A stretch of DNA of 26,991 nt from Mariprofundaceae bacterium (GTDB taxonomy: Bacteria; Pseudomonadota; Zetaproteobacteria; Mariprofundales; Mariprofundaceae): contig JAUZQU010000181.1 of assembly GCA_030950835.1 (NCBI GenBank), positions 1-26,991 on the forward strand, given 5' to 3'. The notes below the pieces were generated by a model. It saw only the letters and a program-made list of their open reading frames with translations. It was not told the origin of the DNA and did not search any database. How positions within the stretch are numbered: position 1 is the stretch's first letter; every line of letters starts with the position of its first letter. This document shows, piece by piece, positions 1-7,725 of the stretch. The position numbers and the translations under genes were made by a program.

Positions 1-1395
1 GCCTCCGAAGCTACTATCCGTAGGCTGGCTTATTATGATCAAGTCACGGGTTTGCCCAACCGTGGTCTGTACAAAGAACATTTGCGCACCGCTTTATCCC
101 ATGCTCAACGTGATGGGCATCAAGTGGCAGTGATGTTTTTGGACTTGGATAAATTTAAACGCATCAATGATACCTTAGGACACAAAGCTGGCGACATCTT
201 GCTGGCTAAAGTTGCCGATGTGTTAACCCTCTGCATACGCGACACGGATGTATTGGCGCGCATCGAAAATAACAACCATGAAGTCGCCCGTTTAGGTGGT
301 GATGAGTTCACCTTGATGTTGACCCATATCAGCCAAAGCCACCAAGTTGCAATGGTTGCCAAACGTATTACACAGGCTTTGAAACAACCTATCACCTTGG
401 AATTGGACCATGAACAACATGAGGTCGTCATCAGCTCCAGCATTGGTATTGCGCTGTATCCCGATGATGCCAGCGATGCCAATGGTTTGCTGACTAAGGC
501 TGATCTTGCGATGTACCGCGTTAAAAACCAAGGGCGCAATGCCTACGCATTCTTTGATACCAGCATGCAGCAACAAGGCGCACAACACCTCGCCCTAGAA
601 AGCGAATTTAGACATGCCCTCAAACATGATGAACTTGAATTACACTACCAACCCAAGGTCAACAGCCATACGGGTAAGATTGTCGGGCTTGAAGCACTGG
701 TTCGCTGGAACCACCCTACACAAGGTTTGGTTGCGCCCATCAAATTCATCCCTTTGGCAGAAGAATTGGGCTTGATGGTGACTATGGGTAGTTTGGTATT
801 GTTAGAAGCCTGCGAACAATATGTGCGCTGGCAACAACAAGGTGTGCCTGTGGTACCCATTGCGATTAACTTATCAGGGCAACAGTTTTCGAACCGCTGC
901 TTATTCTCTGAAGTCAAAGAAGTGTTGGCAAAAACAGGCATGGACCCTTATGCCTTAGAGCTTGAAATCACCGAAACTGTACTGATGAAAAATGCTGATC
1001 GCACCATGAAAACCCTTAACCAACTCAAAGATATTGGCATTTCTTTGGCTGTAGATGATTTTGGTACGGGTTATTCAAGCATGAGTTACCTTAAATACTT
1101 CCCCATTGATGTGCTTAAAATTGATGGTTCATTCATCCGTGAAACGCCGAATAACAAACACGATTGTGGTATTGCAGAAGCCATTGTTTCGCTGGGGCAT
1201 GGTTTGGGTTTGCAGACCGTTGCTGAGTGTGTCGAAACCCCCGAACAGCTCGCTTTTTTGCAGGGTATAGGCTGTAATCAGATTCAAGGTTACCTCTTTA
1301 GCCGCCCACTTCCTGCCGCAGACACCAAAAAGGCACTGCAACAAACACACTTAACTGCCCAACCTCAACAAAGCAAACAAACCATCAAGCCATGA
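1..1395 (+). CDS. GGDEF-EAL cyclic-di-GMP signalling protein, 5' partial
   Basis: Makes and/or degrades c-di-GMP in the cytoplasm. The frame is open from base 1, and its first codons give the usual start of a GGDEF domain (LAYYDQVTGLPN), so the gene begins upstream and any sensor domain is missing. The diguanylate cyclase motif GGDEF is intact (295-309). A conserved RxxD lies upstream at 238-249 but is separated from GGDEF by a longer loop than usual. The EAL domain follows (EAL at 691-699). It keeps the residues expected of an active phosphodiesterase: the N of INLSGQQF, E of EITET, the DD pair of DDFGTGYSS, K of LKIDGSF and E of TVAECVE. Either or both activities may therefore work. The TGA overlaps the ATG of the following hybrid kinase (ATGA), which places it in the same operon. 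The domain call is secure; which enzyme activity dominates is not visible. Confidence 0.96.
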   Translation, partial: ASEATIRRLAYYDQVTGLPNRGLYKEHLRTALSHAQRDGHQVAVMFLDLDKFKRINDTLGHKAGDILLAKVADVLTLCIRDTDVLARIENNNHEVARLGGDEFTLMLTHISQSHQVAMVAKRITQALKQPITLELDHEQHEVVISSSIGIALYPDDASDANGLLTKADLAMYRVKNQGRNAYAFFDTSMQQQGAQHLALESEFRHALKHDELELHYQPKVNSHTGKIVGLEALVRWNHPTQGLVAPIKFIPLAEELGLMVTMGSLVLLEACEQYVRWQQQGVPVVPIAINLSGQQFSNRCLFSEVKEVLAKTGMDPYALELEITETVLMKNADRTMKTLNQLKDIGISLAVDDFGTGYSSMSYLKYFPIDVLKIDGSFIRETPNNKHDCGIAEAIVSLGHGLGLQTVAECVETPEQLAFLQGIGCNQIQGYLFSRPLPAADTKKALQQTHLTAQPQQSKQTIKP

Positions 1396-4100
1396 ACGCC
1401 TCATCTTCAAACCAAACCCAGCTCACCCCCGCACAACAGCAGTCTATCCATGTGGAAACTTGCAAAGAGCTGGCAAAACGCTCCTTGCCTGGAAATTATG
1501 TCTATGTTTTGTTATTTCTGACCATTTACTGGGTCACCGAGATCTGTGCTGTGCATCAGGGTATGATTTTTTATATGGGGGTAACCCTGATTGCGTTTTG
1601 TATATTCAGAGCTTATCTTGCCCTCAACATTGAAGCATGGGTGGGAAATCTCAAACCATGGAAAATCTATTTTTCATGTTGCACTTTAAGCATTGCCAGC
1701 ATGTGGAGTGTTTTAGCCATACATCACTGGCTAGATTATGGTCTCAATCAATATACCATGCTTTTATTGTTGCTGGTGATGGGTATTCTTTATGGTGCTT
1801 TATCCGTATTGTCCTTAATCAAAGTGATTTTTCGCGCTTTTGCCGTCATTTTACTCTTACCATTGATTATTTTTGGCTTTATGCAACAGGAAAGCCTGAG
1901 TTTCACCATCAGCAACATCTTTTTGATTGGTTTGCTGTTTAGCTTCAGTGTTTCAGCTAAACTCAGTCAATCCTTCAGCAAAAGTTTAGAGTTTACGGTG
2001 TTGATGCAAGATAAAGAATGCGAAGTCAACCGCTTTGCGGCTAAAGCCAAAGCTGAATCTGAAGCTAAATCCACCTTTTTAGCCAATATGAGCCATGAAA
2101 TACGCACCCCCATGAATGGGGTGATTGGCATGACTGAAATGCTGCAACAAACAAACCTTGATGCCAAACAAGCTTCATTTGTAGAAGTGATTGACCGCTC
2201 ATCCCATGCTTTATTGTCTATCATCAACGATATTCTTGATTATTCCAAAATTGAGTCAGGGCATTTAAAACTTGAGCATTTACCCTTCATTTTACAAGAT
2301 GTTACCGATGAAATCATGGCATTAATGGCACACAAAGGGCAAACTAAAGACATTGAAGTCATTCTCGACATTGCCCCCGATATAGCCCATGCCTACTTGG
2401 GTGATGCAGGGCGAATTCGCCAAATTATCATCAATTTATTAGGCAATGCCATCAAGTTCACCCAAGAAGGTGAAGTTATTCTGCGCATTACACGGAGCAA
2501 AAAAATCAACCAAACCCATTGGTTACGTTTTGCGGTCATCGATACAGGCATTGGTATTCCAGAAGAATCACTACAACAAATTTTCGACTCTTTCTCCCAA
2601 GCCGATAACTCCACAACCCGACGTTTTGGCGGCACAGGTCTAGGTTTAGCCATTTGCCGACAACTCAGTCAATTGATGGGTGGTCATATTGATGTTCAAA
2701 GCAGTGAAGGCGAAGGTTCAGAATTTTCCTTTTCTATTCCTTTGCAACATGATGTCGAACACGAAGCATCATGCCTGATTCCGCCCCAAGAGCTGACCAA
2801 CCTACGCCTACAACACCTACTTATCGTCGATGATAATGACCATCATCGTGATGTCATTTGCCAACAACTCACGGCATGGAAAGTCGAACATACTGCCGTA
2901 GATTGTGCGATTGAAGCTTGGCGCATGTTGAATCAACCAAGCAGCACATCGCCTTACAACACCATCTTACTGGATATGCATATGCCTGGCATTGAAGGTT
3001 TGGACTTGGCAAACTTGGTGCGCGATCATCAAGATTTAGCAGCGATGCGTATCATCATGATGTGTACAAACAAATCTGATGTGCAAGATGTCATCAAACA
3101 ACCCCAACTCGTGAATACTTTTATCCGCAAACCCATACAACAGCAGGCGCTGCTAGAAGCACTGCAACCCAGCAGCGAAACTACTGCTCCAAGCCAAGCT
3201 GCTCAACACATGTCTGACGTTGAAACTTCGCCAACAACCATGCAACCTCTACAGATTTTGATTGCCGAAGATAATCTGGTCAATCAGGAAGTGCTGGTGG
3301 CGATGTTGGGTTTGTTGGATTGTAAGAGCCGCATTGCCAACAACGGTTTAGAAGTGCTCGCTGCCTTAGAACAACAACCTTTTGATCTTATTCTCATGGA
3401 TTGCCACATGCCACAAATGGATGGTTTAGAAGCCACTAGGCAGATTCGCCAACGCCAAGATGAACTTGCCCACATCACCATCGTCGCCCTCACTGCCAAT
3501 GCCATGCCCGAAGACCGCGAACATTGTTTGAAAGTAGGCATGGATGATTATCTCAGCAAACCGTTCACCCAAGCACAGTTAGAACATATTTTGCGTAAAC
3601 ATACAACCACAGGCAAAAGCAAATCAAAACACACCTCATCTTCAGCTATCACACCACTACACATACAGGCTAAACCTATCCCTCAACCAACCCCCACAGC
3701 AACACCGCTACCACGCACCATGTTGGATGAAGCGGCTTTGGATAATTTGCGTCAACTGCAACAACCTGGCTCTATCAATATCTTGCATAAAGTGATGCAG
3801 CTTTTCTTAGATGATGCGCCCAAACATCTGCAAACCATGCACCAAGCCTTGCAACAAGATGACTTGAAAGCACTGCAATTTGCTGCCCACACCTTAAAAT
3901 CATCCAGCGCTAACCTAGGTGCAAAACAACTGACCGAACTCTGCTCCAATATCGAACATCTGGCAGCACAAACCAACCCAGAGCATCAAGCACAACTGCT
4001 TATCTACCTAGAACAAGCCCAAGCAACATCTGACCAGGTCTGTACAGAGATGCTAGAGCAACATTTGCAAGTTCCAGCGGAAGTAGCATGCGTTTATTGA
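1392..4100 (+). CDS. Membrane hybrid histidine kinase, HisKA-HATPase-REC-REC-HPt
   Basis: A BarA-like multistep phosphorelay kinase of 902 residues. About six hydrophobic helices occupy residues 35-195 and no large periplasmic domain is visible. A coiled linker leads to the HisKA box SHEIRTPMNG (His235). The HATPase is intact: N-box NAIKF, G1 DTGIGIP, F-box, and G2 GGTGLGLA. The first receiver (about 475-590) has its phospho-acceptor at Asp528 (LLDMHMPG). The second (about 618-740) has Asp670 (LMDCHMPQMDG) and the lysine of LSKPF. A C-terminal HPt domain carries His833 (AHTLKSSSANLG). All phosphotransfer residues are present, so the protein could autophosphorylate and pass phosphate from its HPt to a receiver elsewhere, for example that of the next protein. 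It overlaps both neighbours (4 bp upstream, 13 bp downstream). The ligand is unknown. No good Shine-Dalgarno precedes the start, consistent with coupled translation. Confidence 0.95.
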   Translation: MNASSSNQTQLTPAQQQSIHVETCKELAKRSLPGNYVYVLLFLTIYWVTEICAVHQGMIFYMGVTLIAFCIFRAYLALNIEAWVGNLKPWKIYFSCCTLSIASMWSVLAIHHWLDYGLNQYTMLLLLLVMGILYGALSVLSLIKVIFRAFAVILLLPLIIFGFMQQESLSFTISNIFLIGLLFSFSVSAKLSQSFSKSLEFTVLMQDKECEVNRFAAKAKAESEAKSTFLANMSHEIRTPMNGVIGMTEMLQQTNLDAKQASFVEVIDRSSHALLSIINDILDYSKIESGHLKLEHLPFILQDVTDEIMALMAHKGQTKDIEVILDIAPDIAHAYLGDAGRIRQIIINLLGNAIKFTQEGEVILRITRSKKINQTHWLRFAVIDTGIGIPEESLQQIFDSFSQADNSTTRRFGGTGLGLAICRQLSQLMGGHIDVQSSEGEGSEFSFSIPLQHDVEHEASCLIPPQELTNLRLQHLLIVDDNDHHRDVICQQLTAWKVEHTAVDCAIEAWRMLNQPSSTSPYNTILLDMHMPGIEGLDLANLVRDHQDLAAMRIIMMCTNKSDVQDVIKQPQLVNTFIRKPIQQQALLEALQPSSETTAPSQAAQHMSDVETSPTTMQPLQILIAEDNLVNQEVLVAMLGLLDCKSRIANNGLEVLAALEQQPFDLILMDCHMPQMDGLEATRQIRQRQDELAHITIVALTANAMPEDREHCLKVGMDDYLSKPFTQAQLEHILRKHTTTGKSKSKHTSSSAITPLHIQAKPIPQPTPTATPLPRTMLDEAALDNLRQLQQPGSINILHKVMQLFLDDAPKHLQTMHQALQQDDLKALQFAAHTLKSSSANLGAKQLTELCSNIEHLAAQTNPEHQAQLLIYLEQAQATSDQVCTEMLEQHLQVPAEVACVY

Positions 4101-6262
4101 GCGCCTTACATCAAAAGCGTGATGGAAAAATGCAAACTGCATACCATTTCTCATTTTTTGCCGTTGCCACCTTGCTCATGTTCACCTTATTCAACATCAA
4201 ATATGATTTTTATATCATTGCTGCTGTTGAAATGTTCACAGGCACATGCTGGGCAGCCTTAATGGTCTTACATCATCAACAAGTCTTGCCCGACACTGTA
4301 GTTTATCATGGCATGATTATTTTAGGTTTCATCATCTTAACCACCCTCTTATTACGCGGTGGTTATGGCAATGCTGGTATCTTTTGGTTGTTAGGTTTTC
4401 CTTTTCTCGCCTACTTTTTTGCTGGAACTCAAGGTGGAAGTTATTGGTCTGCTGCTTTTATTGCCTCTTTTATCATCATTCAGAACCTTGCCCAACATCA
4501 ACTCATCCAATTAAGTTATGATGCTGCCACTTTGGACTTAATCCCTGCTATTTTAATTGTGTTTAGTATTTTGGCATATTTTTATGAAAAACACCGTGAT
4601 GAAGCCATGCAAAATGAGCATCATGCCCTCACATCCTTACAACAAGAGATGTTGCAACACCAAGAAGATGAAGATGCCTTAGCTTTATCACAGGCGCGTA
4701 TCAAAGCCATGATGACCGATATGCGTGAAGCCGTTTTTACACTGAACTTAGAAGGTCGTATCACCTTCATCAGCCCTGCGATTCAACGCATCACCCATTT
4801 CAGCCAAGAACACAGCCTACAGCAAACATTCAGTCAACTCTTTAGCTATCATGTAGACCAACATCAATTTCACCAAGCCATTCATCATTATGGTCAAGTA
4901 CGCAACTTTGAAGTGGAGCTAAATTCCGCCCATCAACAACGGGTATTTGTGGCCATCAATGCCCGCCTTACTTATGATAGTAAAAGGGAAGTCACGGGTA
5001 TTGAAGGTATTATCAGTGATGTCACCCAAGTTACCCAGTCCGCCAGCGCCATGCAGCTGCTGATTCAAGAATTGCGAAAATCACGCGACTTGGCACGCGC
5101 TTCAAATCAAAGCAAAACCGACTTTCTCGCACTGATTAGCCATGAACTACGCACCCCCATCCATGGTTTGATGGGTATGCAAGAAATCCTCATGGGCAAC
5201 ACGCATCATTTTCATCCTGAACAACAACAGTTCCTACAAGCCAGCCAACAAGCGACTTTGGCAATCAGCAAACTTATCCATGACATCACTTATATGAGTC
5301 AAAGCCAAAACAAGCACCATAAACAAGAAGATTTGCAACTACCCCAATTTTTATACCACACCTTACGCCAACAGCGTCAGCGCATACTAGACAAAAATTT
5401 AGATTTTCAGCTCAAACTATGGGATGTACCCAAACACATACAAACGGATGCCGAACAGCTAAGCCAAGCCGTCTCCAACGTGCTGATTGAGGTGATTCAA
5501 CATGCAATCGCTGGGGCAGTCATTGTCCATGCCCGCTACCATGCCAACCACTTACAGCTAGACATCCATTACTCTGGAAAAACCATGCACCTTGATGCAC
5601 AATCTCAAGACCCGCAAGCAACCCAGCCTTACAGTCATAACCGTTTAGAAGTTTTACTCATTCAACACGCTCTCCACAATCTCAAAGCACATATAGACAT
5701 TGAAAAACAAACCTCTGAACAGCTTGTAAAGCTTCATATCCCTATCCATATTTCCCATCAAGAACATGATCAAGCAGGCATCAGTCAACATTATAAAGCC
5801 CATGACTTATGTCAGAAGAAAACCCCACAAAACACTAAAAAAGATAGCACCACACAGGGAAACAACACCCATTTACGCATTTTATTGGCTGAAGATGATA
5901 AAATAAGCCGTATTGTGGCAGAAAAACGCCTCAAACGTGCTGGTTTTGCGATTACTACAGTGCATGATGGTCTACAGGCATGGCAAGCCTTACAAAATGA
6001 AGATTTTGATGTTTTACTCACCGATATTCGCATGCCCCAACTCGATGGGCTGGATTTGACCAAAAGAATACGGGCCGCAGAAGAAAAGTCTGGGCGGCAT
6101 CTCTATATTTTAGGTCTCAGCGCCCATGTCATGCCAGAGGATATAGAAACATACCTTGCTATGGGTATGGATGCCTTATTAAACAAACCGCTACAACCTT
6201 CTAAACTACTACAACATATCCAACACATTGAGCAGAACAACATCAGGAGTGTACCATGTTAA
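4088..6262 (+). CDS. Membrane hybrid histidine kinase with degenerate ATPase domain, PAS-HisKA-(HATPase)-REC
   Basis: A 724-residue membrane protein with about six hydrophobic segments (roughly residues 18-165), a PAS domain (about 205-320), and a clear HisKA box SHELRTPIHG (His352). A C-terminal receiver (about 612-715) has its acceptor at Asp646 (LLTDIRMPQLDG) and a KP lysine. The stretch that should be the HATPase (about 435-555) keeps the overall spacing but lacks the ATP-binding motifs. The N-box has lost its second Asn (NVLIEVIQHAI), the G1 DxGxG is replaced by YSGKT, and no GxGLG G2 box is present. It is probably a non-catalytic kinase or a substrate for phosphate from a partner. It starts inside the end of the preceding kinase gene and ends inside the start of the next. 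A second ATG at 4130, 14 codons in, is an equally possible start. The domain order is clear; loss of activity is inferred. Confidence 0.92.
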   Translation: MRLLSALHQKRDGKMQTAYHFSFFAVATLLMFTLFNIKYDFYIIAAVEMFTGTCWAALMVLHHQQVLPDTVVYHGMIILGFIILTTLLLRGGYGNAGIFWLLGFPFLAYFFAGTQGGSYWSAAFIASFIIIQNLAQHQLIQLSYDAATLDLIPAILIVFSILAYFYEKHRDEAMQNEHHALTSLQQEMLQHQEDEDALALSQARIKAMMTDMREAVFTLNLEGRITFISPAIQRITHFSQEHSLQQTFSQLFSYHVDQHQFHQAIHHYGQVRNFEVELNSAHQQRVFVAINARLTYDSKREVTGIEGIISDVTQVTQSASAMQLLIQELRKSRDLARASNQSKTDFLALISHELRTPIHGLMGMQEILMGNTHHFHPEQQQFLQASQQATLAISKLIHDITYMSQSQNKHHKQEDLQLPQFLYHTLRQQRQRILDKNLDFQLKLWDVPKHIQTDAEQLSQAVSNVLIEVIQHAIAGAVIVHARYHANHLQLDIHYSGKTMHLDAQSQDPQATQPYSHNRLEVLLIQHALHNLKAHIDIEKQTSEQLVKLHIPIHISHQEHDQAGISQHYKAHDLCQKKTPQNTKKDSTTQGNNTHLRILLAEDDKISRIVAEKRLKRAGFAITTVHDGLQAWQALQNEDFDVLLTDIRMPQLDGLDLTKRIRAAEEKSGRHLYILGLSAHVMPEDIETYLAMGMDALLNKPLQPSKLLQHIQHIEQNNIRSVPC

Positions 6263-7695
6263 ACACATACAACCATGCCCAAAGTTATTATTTTTTCGCC
6301 GATGTCAAAGCCAGAATTGTCCATACCAGTGAGGCTTTGCGCAAATTAAGTGGTTATGATTATGCGGCATTAGAAGGCAGCTTGCTGGATAAGCTGTTTC
6401 AGTTTGGGGATGTGGCTGAAGACGAACATGCAGCTGATTTCTGCGCCAGCATCATGGCGAAGAAAAGTCTCAAAAAACAACAGGTTTTGATATTACACAA
6501 ACATCAATCCAGCAGCCATGCCATGCTCAATATCAACCCCGTCTATGATGATCAAGCTAAACTCTGTGGTTATGAAGGGCATGTGCAACCATCATTGAAA
6601 CAGCCGCTCCAAGGTAAACAACAACACGCCATTATCCGCCTTGATCAAGATGGCACCGTGATTTACGCCAATGCAGGAAGCCAACAGCTTCTGGCAGACT
6701 TGGGTGGAAAATTAGGCACACGTTTAGCTGCAACATGGCATCATCGTATCAGCAAGGCATACCAGCAAGGGCACACTTTATCCCTTAATATCCCCACTGA
6801 ACACCAAAACTACCGTTGCCAATGTATCCCCCAACATGATGAAATATTAATCGCCGCTAGCCCGCAGCAGCCTCAACAACCCAAGCGTCGTAGCCCTGAA
6901 AACACACAACAAGTCAATCACTTACACATGCGTGGTATTGCACATGATTTAAACAATAGTTTGGGCATTATCATGGGTAATGTGTCATTAATGGGTAAGT
7001 TTCCTGATGATCAGGCAGCGATGGCGGTGCGTGTACAACGTATCCATAAAGCAACCCAAACTGCCGCTGCATTATGCCATGATTTAATCACACCAAACAC
7101 CACGCAGCACAAGCCAATTCAACCTACATCCACCACAGCTTTATTCTCGCATATCACATCCATGTTGGATGGTGTGGTGGAGAAAAACCCCGTTGCTTTG
7201 CAGGTTCAAGAACCTACGCAAAACTTCACTTTTTATGCCAACCAACAGCAAGTCCAAAGGGTATTGATGAATCTGATTATCAATGCCAAACAAAGTATGT
7301 CGGGCTTAGAGGGGCAAGTAAGCATCTCTGCGGATAAAATGGAGGTAGAACACCGCTATCTACAACAATGTTATGGTTATCCTGCGGCAAAAACAGGGCT
7401 ATATGTCTATATTGAAGTCGCTGATCGTGGTTGTGGCATGGATGAACATACCAAACAACACCTTTTTGAGCCTTTTTACAGCACCAAATCACAAGGGCAT
7501 GGCTTAGGCATGAGCACCGTATTCAATATTGTACAAGCCTATCAAGGGCTGATTCATGTCGATAGCCAAACAGGACAAGGCAGCCGCATACGCATTTTAT
7601 TCCCCATGTTAGATGCGCAACCCCAACATACCGAGGTCAACACGCTTTTAAACAATATTGCCAAACGTCAACAACATAGCGAAAGCCACGTTTAA
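6256..7695 (+). CDS. Soluble PAS-containing NtrB-like sensor histidine kinase
   Basis: A 479-residue protein with no membrane segment. Two PAS-like regions (about 5-105 and 120-205) precede an NtrB/HisKA box, GIAHDLNNSLG, with His230. The HATPase is complete: N-box NLIINAKQSM (Asn339/Asn343), G1 DRGCGM (Asp390), then FEPFYSTKSQGHGLGMS. It has no receiver or HPt, and no response regulator gene follows on the strand. In context it is therefore a natural phosphate donor for the receivers carried by the two upstream kinases. The ATG has a good Shine-Dalgarno (AGGAG, 7 bp spacing) and overlaps the previous stop by 7 bp, so it is the last gene of the signalling operon. It is convergent with mutS, only 30 bp away. 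The family assignment is strong; the partnership is inference. Confidence 0.94.
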   Translation: MLNTYNHAQSYYFFADVKARIVHTSEALRKLSGYDYAALEGSLLDKLFQFGDVAEDEHAADFCASIMAKKSLKKQQVLILHKHQSSSHAMLNINPVYDDQAKLCGYEGHVQPSLKQPLQGKQQHAIIRLDQDGTVIYANAGSQQLLADLGGKLGTRLAATWHHRISKAYQQGHTLSLNIPTEHQNYRCQCIPQHDEILIAASPQQPQQPKRRSPENTQQVNHLHMRGIAHDLNNSLGIIMGNVSLMGKFPDDQAAMAVRVQRIHKATQTAAALCHDLITPNTTQHKPIQPTSTTALFSHITSMLDGVVEKNPVALQVQEPTQNFTFYANQQQVQRVLMNLIINAKQSMSGLEGQVSISADKMEVEHRYLQQCYGYPAAKTGLYVYIEVADRGCGMDEHTKQHLFEPFYSTKSQGHGLGMSTVFNIVQAYQGLIHVDSQTGQGSRIRILFPMLDAQPQHTEVNTLLNNIAKRQQHSESHV

Positions 7696-7725
7696 GCCGC
7701 GAGATTTAGAGGCTTGCGCTTCAGC

